Shown here in pieces: positions 26,101 through 32,884 of a stretch of 64,000 bases of DNA (position 1 is its first letter; every line of letters begins with the position of its first letter). Made by a program: the position numbers and the translations under genes. The stretch comes from Lepus europaeus (Eukaryota; Chordata; Mammalia; Lagomorpha; Leporidae), in NCBI RefSeq assembly GCF_033115175.1, contig NC_084850.1, forward strand, positions 434,001 through 498,000, written 5' to 3'. Under the pieces are notes generated by a model. The model made no database searches. It was given only the letters and a program-made list of their open reading frames with translations, and was not told the DNA's origin.

Positions 26101-29100
26101 TACTACAATGAATTTTCATATACCCAACTTTTAGCAGCAGACCATTTACTTCATCTTTGTCTTTATACACACAAACTTTACTGAATTTTTTTGAATGTTA
26201 ATATTTGAAATTTTACTTTTGCCCAAGTGTTTGCGATTACATTTCAGACACCAAAACAAGGGTAAGGATGATGACTCCCAAGTATCTTAGCCACACCTGC
26301 ACTTGACTTTGTCCTTAGACCACTCCCCAACGCCCTGGTCTGGCATTTATGTTTGGACATGGTGCTCTCCAAGGCAGGTTTTAAATGATTCGCTCCAGGA
26401 CACAGTGTTCTTCAGACAAAAGCAGCCACATGTTCTCAGCTCAACCTTGTTTTCACTGTTCCTTTTCTTTCCTGCTCCACTGTATCATGAGGTAGCTGGC
26501 ATTGTATCCAGTCTAATGACAAAGTGCCCCGTTAGTGTCAGGTGAAAGCTATGGAGAAATGGCAGAATGCCAACTGACAGGGTGGGAGGTCTCCCCAAGT
26601 CACTTGATTTCCCTCAGATGCAGCTAGTCCTTTGCGCTGATGTTGGCTGTTTCTGCCCAACAGGCACAGGCAATGAGAGCAGCATGATCCTGCCAAGAGG
26701 AAGCTTTAGTACTAGGTGGAACGAGGCAGGGTACCACTAAAGGAAAGAAAGGCTGCCACGAGCCAGCATGCCTACCAGGCATGTCACATGGCTTCAGGTT
26801 GGTTCTCGTTAGAACACCTTATAAATCTCTATAATACAAAGAGCCACAATGATCATCAGGGCCCACTCCAGGCATGCTGCCATCAGAGAAGGAAGACTGT
26901 CATCTGCTTTACTCCCCCAAATCCCTGCAATAGCCAGGGCTGGACCAGGTCACAGACAGGAGCCAGAAACTCAATCCAGGTCTCCCACACGGATGGCAAG
27001 GACCCAATTATTTGAGCCATCACTTCCATTTCCTAGGGTGTATATTAGTGAGAAGCCAGAAGCAGAGCTGACACTTCAACCCAGACGATCTGACATGGGA
27101 TGCAGGCTTCCCCAAGAGGCATCTCAACCACTATGCCAAAGACCTGGCCTAATCGGGCAGCTTTTTAAAATGGCTTTCGAAGTATGGGAACAGGCCCTGG
27201 GCTGCCCTGCCAGCATACCTTCGAGAGGATGAAGCGGTCATTGTCTGGGTTCTCCGGGTCTGTCTGTCTGTACCTCATCGTGTAGAAGAAAAGCACGGAC
27301 ATGATCTCAGCAGCGCTGCTGCACGATGTGGGGTGGCTGAAAGGCAGACATGACACACAGGTCATTACTCCCAGGCAACACAACGTACAGCATGTGGCCT
27401 TCTCAGACCAGAAGCAACAGTCACGTCTCCCAGCTTAGAATGATTCCCGCCAGGAGCCACAGCCTCCCAAGTTTGCAGCCTTGAAGGAAGCATCAAAGTC
27501 CAGTAACCTCAGCTTCTCCCTGCACACAGCCACCTGCTACAAGACCAGCCCCCTTGTATCAGTGGAGTACCATGTACTTGAAGCAAGGTCACCCCAGGCC
27601 TTCAGTATTCTTGTTTGAAGTCATCTGTGTTAATTCTACATGCTGATGCAAATTCAGGAGCCACTAATCAGAAACACCATGAAGATCCCATCCTACCACC
27701 TAAAATGAATTTCTTTATGGAGTGAATGAAGAAAGACAGTAATTTCTCATGGTCAAGTAACTTGGGCCTTTACTGAATGTCAAAATAAGCACTGGTCTTA
27801 GAAAGCGGCCTGCATGTGAGCCTAGCTGGTCCTTCAATAATTAAAAATAGGGGAGGGCATAGCACAGGGTTATAAAAGCAACTCCCTAGAGTCTTTTCCC
27901 CACAGTATGAAGAATAAGATTTTAGGCTCATCTCACTCATATTATCTCTTGGTTCATGCTTCATGATACAGAAAACAGACTTAAAATTCTTGCATTGCAA
28001 GTTTTCTCTAAAGTGGATGATTTGGTTTCTAAGCCATTAGAAATCATTGAGAAATTACAATCCTCAGTTACTAATTTTAAAAGTAAAGGGAACGGGCCGG
28101 CGCCGCAGCTCAATAGGCTAATCCTCCGCCTTGCGGCATGGGCACACCAGGTTCTAGTCCCGGTTGGAGCACCAGATTCTGTCCCAGTTGCCCCTCTTCC
28201 AGGCCAGCTCTCTGCTGTGGCCAGGGAGTGCAGTGGAGGATGGCCCAAGTGCTTGGGCCCTGCACCCCATGGGAGACCAGGAGAAGCACGTGGCTCCTGC
28301 CTTCGGATCACCACAGTGCGCCGGCCGCAGTGCGCCGGCCACTGGAGGGTGAACCAACAGCAAAGGAAGACCTTTCTCTCTGTCTCTCACTGTCCACTCT
28401 GCCTGTCAAAAAAAAAAAAAAGTAAAGGGAATAAATAAGTATGTAAAAAAAATCTCAGGGGGCTAAAATACTTGGGTCTCTGCCACCCATGTAGGAGACC
28501 TGGACCGAGTTTCTGGCTCTTGGTTCTTGCGTGGCCCAGCTCTGCTGTTGTAAGCATCTGAGATTAAAGATCTCTCAGTCTCTCTGCCTTTTAGGTAAAA
28601 ATGAAAATTCAAAAATACCTCAAAAAAACATGACTCTTAATTTTTTTAGAAGGGGCTAGCGCTGTGGCATAGTAGGCTAAGCCTCCACCTGCAGCGCCAG
28701 CATCCCATATAGGTGCTGGTTCATGTTCTGGCTGCCCCTCTTACAATCCAGCTCTCTGCTATGGCCTGGGAAAGCAGTTAAGATGGCCTAAGTGTTTGGG
28801 TCCCTGCATCTGTGTGGGAGACCTAAGGAAGCTCCTGGCTTTGGATCGGCCCAGTTATGGCTGCTGCAGCCATTTGGAGAGTGAACTAAAGGATGGAAGA
28901 CCTTTCTCTGTCTCCCTTTTTTTCTGTAACTCCACCTCTCCAAAAAAAAAAAAATTTAAAATTTTTTTAAAGAAAAGATTTGAAAGAGAGATCTTCCATC
29001 TGATGGTTCACTCCTCAAATGGCTACAATGGCTGGGACTGGGGCAGGCCAAAGCCAGGAGCCAGAAACTCCATCCTAGTCTTCTACCATGTGGGTGGCAG

Positions 29101-32100
29101 GGGCTTAAGTACTTGAGCCTTCTCCCACTGCTTTCCCAGGCACATTCGCAGGAACTCGATCAGAAGCTGAGCAGCTGGGACTCGAACTGACATTCCAATA
29201 TGAGATGCCAGCGCTTTTTAAAGAAAGATTTATTTATGTAGTTTAAATGCAGAGTTACAAAACAGAGGAAGAGAGAGACATAGAGAGATCTTCCATCTGC
29301 TAGTTCACTCCCCAAATGGCTGTAACAGCTGGGGGTGGAACAGTCTGAAATCAGGAGCCAGGAGATTCATGCCCACCTCCCACATGGGTGGCAGGAGCCC
29401 AAGTACTTGGGTCATCTTCCGCTGCCTTCCTAGGCACATTAACAGGGAGCTGGATTGGAAATTGAACAGCAGGACTCGAACCAATGCCCATATGGGATGC
29501 TGGGATCGCAGGCAGCAGTTTAACCTACTGTGCCACAATGCCAGCCTCTTTAAAAACAAAAACAAACAAACAAAAAACTTTGGGACGAGTGTTGTGGCAT
29601 ATCAGAACACTTTTCAGAATCAAAGGCAGGGTCTCTGACATGGGAGCTGGGGTTCTTAACTGCTAGGCTAAATGTCCACTCCCTGGGACAAGATTTAAAA
29701 GATATACCAATTTTGAGGCTATGTTAAAAAGTTAATGTAAAAATGCAATCAAACAGTAAATTTAGGAGCAGGTGTTTAGCCTAGCAGTTAGACACCTGTG
29801 TCCCACACTTGAGTGCCCAAGTTCAATTCCCAGCTCAGGCTCCTAACTCTAGCTTTCCACCAATGCAGACCCTGGGGAGGCAGAGGTGATGGCTTAAGTA
29901 ACTAGGTTCCTGCCACCCACATGGGAGATATGGATTGGGTTACCTGCTCCCCAGCTCCAGCCAATGGAAGTATCTGGGAAATGAACTAGTGGATGGAAGC
30001 TCCCTCTATGAAATAATTTTTAAAGATTTTTTTATTTATTTGAAAGAGTTACACAGAAGGAGAGGCAGAGAGAAAGAGGAAGAGAGGAAGAGAGAAAGAG
30101 AGAAAGAGAGAGAGAGAGGTGTCTTCCATCCGCTGATTCACTCCCCAGTTGGCCGCAACCGCCAGAGCTGTGCTGATCTGAAGGCAGGAGACAGGAGCTT
30201 CTTCCTGGCCTCCCACGCGGGTGCAGGTACCCAAGGACTTGGGCCATCTTCTACTGCTGTGCCAGGCTATAGCAGAGAGCTAGATTGGAGTGGAGTAGCT
30301 AGGACTCGAATCAGTGCCCATATGGGATGCTGGCACTGCAGGCAGCAGCTTTACCCACTATGCCACAGCGCCAGCCCCTGAAATAATTTCTTTTAAAAAT
30401 TTTTATTTGAAAGGCAGAGTGACAGAGAGATCTCCCATCCACTGGTTCACTCCCTGAATGGCACAATGGCAGGGGCTGGATCAGGCTGCAAACAGAACCC
30501 ATAAACTCCATCTTGGTCTTCCATGGGGATGGCAGGAACCCAAAGCACTTGGGCCACATTCTGCTACCTTCACAGGAGCATTAGCAGGCAGCTAGATGGG
30601 AAGCTTGAAGGCTGGGACTCCAACTGGCGCTCGGGTATGGTGTGCTTAACTGGCTGCACCACCCGGAAGGTCACCACAGAACACAGCAAATGGGGAGTAA
30701 GGGAAGTTTATTGGGGAGGGGGGGGAGTGACGACAGGGACCTGCCAGGCTGGATGGGGGAGCCAAAAAGAGGACTGGGCCTGAAAACAGGCCTTGTTACA
30801 GACTCAGGGGCGAGGATTGGGAACAGTGAATCCCGTTAGAGCAGGGGTGGGGCTGCTGCTTATGGTTGGGCCTAGTAAGCCAGGTTTGGTCCTGGAGAGG
30901 CCAAGCTGGCATCCGGGGCTTGAGATAGCACTTTCAGATATGTTGGCACCATTTCACCAACACCACCCCTGAAATGTTTCTTTTAATTCCGTCCTCCACA
31001 AATATTTTAAATTTCCATCAAAAGGGATAAAACTGGAAATAGCAAATGGAAAATGCAGCAACTTTGTGAGAATCAAGCAACACACTCCCGCATGACCCAT
31101 GAGTCCAAAAATTAAATTGCAAAGAAAATTAAAAAACAGAAACATCAAAAACAAAAGCAGAAAACCAAAACTGAACAGAAAAAGCAAAAACAGTGCCAAA
31201 AGGAAATGCATCTGTAGTTGTAAACACATTTAAAAAAAAAAAACCCTCAAATCAACAACCAAAGCAACTTAAGGAGCTAGGGAAAGAAAGAAGTAAACGC
31301 AAACCCATCAAAAGGCAAAATACGGATTAGGGCAGAAAAAAAACAGACTAAGAAAACAGAAAAAAATCAATGAAACCCGAAGTTGGTTCTTCAAAAAGAT
31401 TAAGCAAAAGTGAAGACTGAAATAGCTCAACTCAGCAAACCAGAGGCCTGTTCCGCCGTGGAAGTAAACATTCTAAGAGCATTCTAAGGGCAACGAACTG
31501 GTAACGTCGAAGAACCGAGTAGAGTTTTACAAAGAGAAAGCCCAAGACGACTACACCACAGCTAGAAAACTCACACGCCTCCAATGTGTAACGGGGTCGG
31601 ACAGAATCACTCCCTAGGCGGCCAAGTGCCCCACCAGCAGTCTCACTGGAGAGTCTCCCAAATGCGGAAAGAATCCACCGCCATCCCCTCACACTTGGCC
31701 CCCCTCACACTTGGCCCTAAGATGGCGGCGGCGGCGGGGGGGGGGGCGCGGGTGGCGACGGTTTTCTCGAGCCCAACGCTTCCACTTCCGTTCCCGCTCT
31801 CTGCTAAGGCTCCTGGGAAAGCAACAGAAGATGGTGCCCAGCACGGGAGCGGGGACCTGCCCCCACGTAGGAGACAGGAAGAAGCTCCTGGCTTCGTCGC
31901 GTGGCCCAGCCCCACCGTTGCGGCCATTTTGGGAGTGAACCAGAGGATGGGCGATCCGTCTGTCTCCCGCCAATTCTCTCAAATACATACATTTTTTAAA
32001 AAATGTAAAAGTAGGCCATTCTGAAATTCACCCTACAAAGACAAAAGGACAACGGCCCTTCTGAGTAGACGGAAAAGCCTTCGACAAGATAGCTGCGCTC

Positions 32101-32671
32101 GCAAACCCAGCAGTGCGTCTCTGCTCTTACTCGCCAACGGCTTTCGTTTACTTCCCCACCCTCTGATAGGATGGCGCCCTCATCTCCTCTCGCCCGGCGT
32201 CACCGCGTACAGTTAGCCCCTGTCGCCCACTAAACTGTAAACCGCGGCCCGACCGTTGCCATTCCAGGAACAGCGCCCATCCAAAAAGCTTCCAGAGCTT
32301 TCTCTCCTAGCCAGAGAGGCCTCGGTCGCCTCCAGAACTCTGGCGGCAGCGGCGGGGGAGGGGGGGGGCTGCCCGGCCCTGACCACAACAACACTGGCTG
32401 GCATGGATCGCGCTCCCAGACAGCTGGGCATCTGTGCCCAAGCCCCCCGAGGCCCTCATGGGGCCCTTCAACCAACAGCCTCGTCGCCTGCCAGCCGGCG
32501 GCCCGACCCAACCCGTGCTTCCATAAGGGGACCTTACCCAGAGCTCGAAGTGCATGTGGCCCTGATGGAATGGATGCGCAGGCGGTTGGCCATGTCCCGC
32601 AGCACCTGCAGCGTCTTCTCGTCGGGCTTGCCCTCCTCAGCCATCGCAGTGCTCGCCTCCGAGTCAGACAT
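1403..32671 (-). CDS. TKTL1: Transketolase-like protein 1, 13 coding exons, 596 aa
   Basis: Thirteen exons were joined by reading GT-AG junctions and matching transketolase. Their coding lengths (134, 118, 98, 192, 128, 194, 165, 157, 131, 84, 97, 120, 173) sum to 1791 = 596 codons plus TAA, the length I recall for human TKTL1. Domain order: N-terminal TPP-binding domain (about 1-285, with GHPTS at 45-49 and GDG at 125-127 ending in N156), pyrimidine domain (about 290-450, with catalytic AEQNM at 339-343 and SHCG at 389-392), C-terminal domain (about 460-596). Relative to TKT, 38 residues (TKT 76-113, with His77 and His110) are absent between K84 and R85. This gap distinguishes TKTL1 from TKT and TKTL2. 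Substrate-contact residues differ from TKT at 232 (Tyr for His258), 319 (Ala for Ser345) and 448 (Gln for Arg474). TKTL1 is a cytosolic/nuclear transketolase relative of disputed catalytic activity, testis-enriched in mammals. No stop or frameshift is seen. Identity is very secure; activity is not. Confidence 0.96.
1704..1911. mobile_element. hAT-type non-autonomous DNA transposon relic
   Basis: Imperfect terminal inverted repeats: CAGGTGTGGGGAAC at the left and GGTCCCCATGCCTG at the right, with 'gcccgcgggc'-type internal sequence. About 208 bases, in TKTL1 intron 12. No coding capacity. The exact family (MER5-like) is not determined. Confidence 0.65.
2611..2730 (-). CDS. TKTL1: TKTL1 coding exon 12 (codons 500-540)
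   Basis: Encodes [20 protein letters not shown], then [21 protein letters not shown]. VEDHYxEGG is the conserved C-domain motif of transketolases. Acceptor TCCAG|GT, donor G|GTGTGT. An old CSINE fragment starts about 35-40 bases upstream of this acceptor, close to where a branch point is expected. Confidence 0.94.
2768..3030 (+). repeat. Old CSINE, head truncated
   Basis: Body and tail of an old C repeat (GGAGTGCACCAGTGGATGGG, then AATAAATAAAAA), starting just upstream of the TKTL1 exon 12 acceptor. Confidence 0.85.
3062..3345 (+). repeat. Old CSINE
   Basis: Diverged copy with a G run at 3152-3158; follows the preceding copy with about 30 bases between them. Confidence 0.85.
3482..3578 (-). 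CDS. TKTL1: TKTL1 coding exon 11 (codons 468-500)
   Basis: Encodes [20 protein letters not shown], then [12 protein letters not shown] and one base of Gly500. It opens the C-terminal transketolase domain. Acceptor ACCAG|GTT, donor G|GTCAGT, a weaker donor than the others. Confidence 0.94.
3703..3995 (+). repeat. Old CSINE
   Basis: Head GGGGCAGGCATTTGGCTCAG, the older head type; tail of A with AATTAATTT. Confidence 0.88.
4188..4360 (+). repeat. CSINE fragment, 5' truncated
   Basis: Only the second half of the body and the tail CAAATAAATGAAA remain. Confidence 0.8.
4395..4694 (-). repeat. CSINE, young type
   Basis: Tail T run at 4394-4402, head ending GCCACGGCGCCGGCC. The body has CCCATATGGG, an intermediate subfamily. 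Confidence 0.93.
4730..5038 (+). repeat. Old CSINE
   Basis: Head CCAGTGCTGTGTTGCAGTGG, tail AATAAATAAAAATTTAAAAAG. Confidence 0.88.
5039..5893. other. TKTL1 intron 10, no feature seen
   Basis: Apparently unique sequence. Open frames on both strands near 5.5-5.9 kb overlap exon 10 or are short and show no recognisable protein. Confidence 0.6.
5894..5977 (-). CDS. TKTL1: TKTL1 coding exon 10 (codons 440-467)
   Basis: Twenty-eight codons, [20 protein letters not shown] and TFKIGQAK. Codon 448 (5951-5953) is CAG, Gln, at the place of TKT Arg474, a substrate-phosphate ligand; a CGG to CAG change at a CpG would explain it. Acceptor CCTAG|GGA, donor AAG|GTAAGG. Confidence 0.94.
5978..6940. other. 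TKTL1 intron 9, left part, no feature seen
   Basis: AT-rich, apparently unique sequence. No repeat or exon signature recognised. Confidence 0.6.
6941..7274 (+). repeat. CSINE, young type, perfect 15-base target duplication
   Basis: Flanked by AGAAAAACATGCACA at 6926-6940 and 7275-7289, identical in both copies, so the insertion is recent. Confidence 0.96.
7319..7612 (+). repeat. Old CSINE
   Basis: Head GACAGGCATATGGCACAGCA, tail TTTCAAATATCAAGTTATTT. Confidence 0.85.
7613..8283. other. TKTL1 intron 9, right part, no firm feature
   Basis: Apparently unique or very old sequence. The stretch ending near 8095 has an ATTAAA and loosely resembles a terminal repeat, but no partner copy or boundary can be shown. 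Confidence 0.5.
8284..8414 (-). CDS. TKTL1: TKTL1 coding exon 9 (codons 396-439)
   Basis: Encodes [20 protein letters not shown], then [24 protein letters not shown]. The EDGPSQ stretch is closer to TKT than human TKTL1 (DDGASQ). Acceptor TCGCAG|GTG, donor AAG|GTATG. Confidence 0.95.
8415..10042. other. TKTL1 intron 8, no feature seen
   Basis: No CSINE in 1.6 kb, unusual for this window. Pyrimidine-rich between 8.6 and 9.7 kb, possibly with very old L2-like sequence; nothing assignable. Confidence 0.5.
10043..10199 (-). CDS. TKTL1: TKTL1 coding exon 8 (codons 344-396)
   Basis: Encodes [20 protein letters not shown], then [10 protein letters not shown] through GSHCGVSV. His390 equals TKT His416, a substrate contact, and is retained. 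Acceptor TTGCAG|GTG, donor G|GTACG. Confidence 0.95.
10690..10935 (+). repeat. Probable L2 LINE 3' fragment
   Basis: Wording such as CAGCTTAAATGTCCTCTCTT followed by AAGAGGCTATCCCTGG resembles the L2 3' end in plus orientation. Old and diverged. Confidence 0.5.
10936..11377. other. TKTL1 intron 7, unique stretch
   Basis: No exon, RNA gene or clear repeat recognised. Confidence 0.5.
11378..11638 (-). repeat. Old CSINE
   Basis: Tail TTTATTTATTTATTTGATAGGCAG on the left, head end GGCCAAATGCTTATGCC. Confidence 0.87.
11639..12083. other. TKTL1 intron 7, unique stretch
   Basis: No feature recognised. Confidence 0.5.
12084..12390 (+). repeat. CSINE, full length
   Basis: Clear head GGGCCGGCGCTGTGGCGCAG with A-box, B-box GGTTCTAGTCC, (CT)n and tail AATAAATCTTTAAAAAA. 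Confidence 0.95.
12696..12860 (-). CDS. TKTL1: TKTL1 coding exon 7, catalytic glutamate (codons 289-343)
   Basis: Exactly 55 codons, phase 0 at both ends, [20 protein letters not shown] to FVAEQNM. Glu340 equals TKT Glu366, which activates TPP. Arg292 (TKT Arg318) is kept. Codon 317 is AAG (12774-12776), Lys, the ancestral state of the site that is Arg in modern humans. Codon 319 is GCT, Ala, where TKT has Ser345. Confidence 0.95.
12965..13258 (+). repeat. CSINE
   Basis: Starts about 105 bases upstream of the TKTL1 exon 7 acceptor. Head AGGCCAGTGCTGTAGCACAG, tail AATAAATCTTAAAAAAA. Confidence 0.93.
13259..13676. other. TKTL1 intron 6, AT-rich stretch
   Basis: A 104-codon plus-strand open frame (13340-13654) rich in Leu, Phe and Ile shows no recognised protein; probably old L1-like sequence. 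Confidence 0.4.
13677..13970 (+). repeat. CSINE
   Basis: Head GGGGCTGGTATTGTGGCATG, tail AAATAAATAAACTC. Confidence 0.92.
14035..14690 (+). mobile_element. L1 3' end with inverted 5' piece
   Basis: 14151-14690 reads as the L1 ORF2 end and 3' UTR in plus orientation (AATGGAATATTATCTGACCA, later TACTTCAAATGGGTAAATTA, ending AATAAAAC). 14035-14150 reads as ORF2 in the opposite sense. This is the usual 5'-inversion (twin priming) structure. Old, non-coding. Confidence 0.7.
14752..15360 (+). repeat. CSINE split by another CSINE
   Basis: First part 14752-14944, second part 15248-15360; interrupted by the minus-strand copy at 14945-15247. CTGGCTTT is duplicated at 14937-14944 and 15248-15255. Confidence 0.92.
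14945..15247 (-). repeat. CSINE nested in the 14752-15360 copy
   Basis: Intact tail-to-head unit with an 8-base duplication of host CSINE sequence on both sides. Confidence 0.93.
15402..15752 (-). repeat. CSINE with GGAGGG-rich expansion
   Basis: The usual (GA)n segment has become a G-rich run, 15440-15495, with repeated GGAGAGGGAG units. Confidence 0.94.
15968..16257 (-). repeat. Old CSINE
   Basis: Head end diverged (CCATAACACCAGC). Confidence 0.88.
16273..16580 (-). repeat. CSINE
   Basis: Head end GCGTCACAGCGCCGGACCC, close to consensus. Confidence 0.94.
16588..16905 (-). repeat. CSINE
   Basis: Third minus-strand copy in a row; head end GTGCCACAATACCAGCT. Confidence 0.93.
17064..17102. 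repeat. (TA)n microsatellite
   Basis: About 19 uninterrupted TA units, abutting the tail of the next CSINE and probably grown from it. Likely variable between individuals. Confidence 0.95.
17103..17410 (-). repeat. CSINE
   Basis: Head end GCACCACAGTGCCAGTCCC. Confidence 0.93.
17411..17736. other. TKTL1 intron 6, unique stretch
   Basis: Nothing recognised. Confidence 0.5.
17737..18387 (+). repeat. Old CSINE split by another CSINE
   Basis: Left part to about 17984, tail part from about 18312 (TCTAACTTTGCCTTTCAAAT). The flanks of the inner copy share an imperfect ATCATTCTCT / ATCACTCTGT duplication. Confidence 0.88.
17985..18311 (-). repeat. CSINE nested in the 17737-18387 copy
   Basis: Close to consensus (CCCATATGGGATGCTGGCGC), so younger than its host. 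Confidence 0.94.
18447..18783 (-). repeat. Old CSINE
   Basis: Contains (GA)n at 18478-18502; head end GTGCCACAATGTCAGTCCC. Confidence 0.92.
18784..19190. other. TKTL1 intron 6 next to exon 6, unique
   Basis: Nothing recognised apart from the exon 6 donor. Confidence 0.5.
19191..19384 (-). CDS. TKTL1: TKTL1 coding exon 6 (codons 224-288)
   Basis: Encodes [20 protein letters not shown] and on to YEIGDQ. Acceptor TTGCAG|AT, donor CAG|GTAAGC. Codon 232 (19359-19361) is TAT, Tyr, where human TKT and TKTL1 have the substrate-contacting His (TKT His258) in the SWHGKP context. This exon covers the linker between the first two domains. Confidence 0.94.
19385..19957. other. TKTL1 intron 5, unique stretch
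   Basis: G-rich between 19.55 and 19.90 kb. Nothing recognised. Confidence 0.5.
19958..20220 (-). repeat. Old CSINE
   Basis: Head end GCTATGCCAAATGCCTGCTCC; strongly diverged body. Confidence 0.85.
20254..21410 (-). mobile_element. Lagomorph-type L1, 5' truncated (3' UTR)
   Basis: The poly(A) end is at the left (T run, then AAACTTTTATTTAATAAATA). The sequence is the long, rather unique 3' UTR typical of lagomorph L1, with a C run (G run on the element strand) at 20819-20830. Truncated before ORF2 coding sequence can be recognised. Little decayed, so probably young. Confidence 0.75.
21411..21893. other. TKTL1 intron 5 next to exon 5, unique
   Basis: Nothing recognised. Confidence 0.5.
21894..22021 (-). 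CDS. TKTL1: TKTL1 coding exon 5 (codons 181-224)
   Basis: Encodes [20 protein letters not shown], then [22 protein letters not shown]. Acceptor GACAG|G, donor A|GTAAGC. It carries the three-residue insertion relative to TKT (QVK before KPTA) that human TKTL1 also has. Confidence 0.94.
22106..22297 (-). CDS. TKTL1: TKTL1 coding exon 4, thiamine-diphosphate motif (codons 117-181)
   Basis: Encodes [22 protein letters not shown] through [11 protein letters not shown]-type sequence. The metal/TPP signature is complete: G125-D126-G127 (22267-22275), E131 and N156. Human TKTL1 as I recall it has SDG here, so the rabbit copy keeps the TKT-like glycine. Acceptor TTCTAG|C, donor GG|GTAACC. Confidence 0.95.
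22634..22955 (-). repeat. CSINE
   Basis: Head end CGCACCATGGTGCTGGCC; lies in intron 3. Confidence 0.93.
22956..23852. other. TKTL1 intron 3, unique stretch
   Basis: No repeat recognised. A short U6-like string near 23.04 kb was examined and rejected. Confidence 0.5.
23853..23950 (-). CDS. TKTL1: TKTL1 coding exon 3 (codons 85-117)
   Basis: Encodes [32 protein letters not shown] and the first two bases of Ser117; acceptor TTACAG|AGG, donor AG|GTAAGG. The RLSF junction peptide matches human TKTL1 and replaces the TKT segment that ends PVPKQAF. Confidence 0.95.
23951..26879. other. TKTL1 intron 2, largely free of recent repeats
   Basis: Nearly 3 kb without a CSINE. It occupies the position of the exon lost relative to TKT; no recognisable remnant of the GHAAPILYAV exon was found by eye. 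26.03-26.29 kb is probably an old interspersed repeat of unassigned family. Confidence 0.5.
26880..27152 (-). repeat. Old CSINE
   Basis: Lies about 65 bases downstream of the TKTL1 exon 2 donor. Head end TATGCCAAAGACCTGGCC. Confidence 0.87.
27219..27336 (-). CDS. TKTL1: TKTL1 coding exon 2 (codons 45-84)
   Basis: Encodes [18 protein letters not shown] and on to [11 protein letters not shown]; acceptor TTTCAG|CC, donor AAG|GTATG, phase 0 at the 3' end. His46 matches TKT His37. In TKT the next exon would begin GHAAP; here the reading jumps straight to exon 3, giving the 38-residue gap. Confidence 0.95.
27337..28092. other. TKTL1 intron 1 near exon 2, unique
   Basis: Nothing recognised. Confidence 0.5.
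28093..28419 (+). repeat. CSINE, young type, with target duplication
   Basis: AAGTAAAGGGAA occurs at 28081-28092 and 28420-28431. The body has a short internal duplication of GTGCGCCGGCC at about 28317-28340. Confidence 0.96.
28455..28605 (+). repeat. CSINE fragment
   Basis: Middle and tail only. Confidence 0.75.
28653..28953 (+). repeat. CSINE
   Basis: Head GGGGCTAGCGCTGTGGCATA; A13 tail at about 28941. Confidence 0.93.
28958..29215 (-). repeat. CSINE, head cut off
   Basis: Tail meets the tail of the preceding plus copy; the head stops at ATGCCAGCGCT, where the next copy's tail begins. Confidence 0.85.
29216..29548 (-). repeat. CSINE
   Basis: Head end GTGCCACAATGCCAGCC. Confidence 0.92.
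29581..29685. repeat. CSINE head fragments
   Basis: A few dozen bases of head (GACGAGTGTTGTGGCATATC) beside a minus-sense end fragment; poorly preserved. Confidence 0.5.
29764..30019 (+). repeat. CSINE, tail side interrupted
   Basis: Ends in the target site TGAAATAATTT of the next copy. Confidence 0.88.
30020..30378 (-). repeat. CSINE with 11-base target duplication
   Basis: TGAAATAATTT at 30009-30019 and 30379-30389. Long (GA)n-rich segment 30060-30118. Confidence 0.95.
30390..30662 (-). repeat. CSINE
   Basis: Head end TGGCTGCACCAC, diverged. Confidence 0.88.
30663..30969. other. TKTL1 intron 1, G-rich stretch of unknown nature
   Basis: Contains GTTTATTGGGGAGGGG and moderately GC-rich sequence unlike the surrounding intron; no family recognised. 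Confidence 0.4.
30970..31600 (+). mobile_element. L1 ORF2 fragment
   Basis: A-rich plus-strand sequence with the familiar ORF2 wording AATCAATGAAACCCGAAGTT and TTGGTTCTTCAAAAAGATTA. Too broken to translate. Confidence 0.65.
31780..32003 (+). repeat. CSINE inside the TKTL1 CpG-rich region
   Basis: Starts near CTCTCTGCTAAGGCTCCTGG and ends CAAATACATACATTTTTTAA. It retains many CpGs, perhaps because the region is unmethylated in the germ line. Confidence 0.85.
32004..32537. other. TKTL1 intron 1 next to exon 1, CpG-rich
   Basis: GC-rich with a G10 run near 32360. No exon signature other than the exon 1 donor. Confidence 0.5.
32538..32671 (-). CDS. TKTL1: TKTL1 coding exon 1 (codons 1-44 and part of 45)
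   Basis: Starts [20 protein letters not shown] and ends RATCTSSSG; donor GG|GTAAGG. The start was chosen because it aligns with human TKTL1 (MADAEA...) and has G at -3, although +4 is T. The frame is open upstream to another ATG at 32852-32854, so an N-terminal extension of 61 residues cannot be excluded from sequence alone. The conserved part begins at about residue 20 ([19 protein letters not shown]). Confidence 0.93.
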
Positions 32672-32874
32672 GGCTCCGCGCACTCCGGCGTCCGCAGAGA
32701 AATGCTGAGGTGCGCTCCGGCTGCGGTGTCCGGGGCCTCGGTGAGGGGATCCGTCCGCGAGGGAATTCCTCCGCGAGGGATCCCTCCGCCGCACGCAGCC
32801 CTCCACTCGGCCGATGGAAGGCACCGTGAAGACTGCCAGTTGCAGGATTAACATTGTACAAAATAATTCCAGTT

Positions 32875-32884
32875 CTTTTTATGT
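32875..32884 (-). promoter_or_regulatory. Possible TATA-like element of TKTL1
   Basis: The minus strand reads ACATAAAAAG about 205 bases before the start codon, which would place initiation near 32.85 kb and give a 5' UTR of about 180 bases. It is one weak motif beside a CpG-rich region, so this is a suggestion only. Confidence 0.3.
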
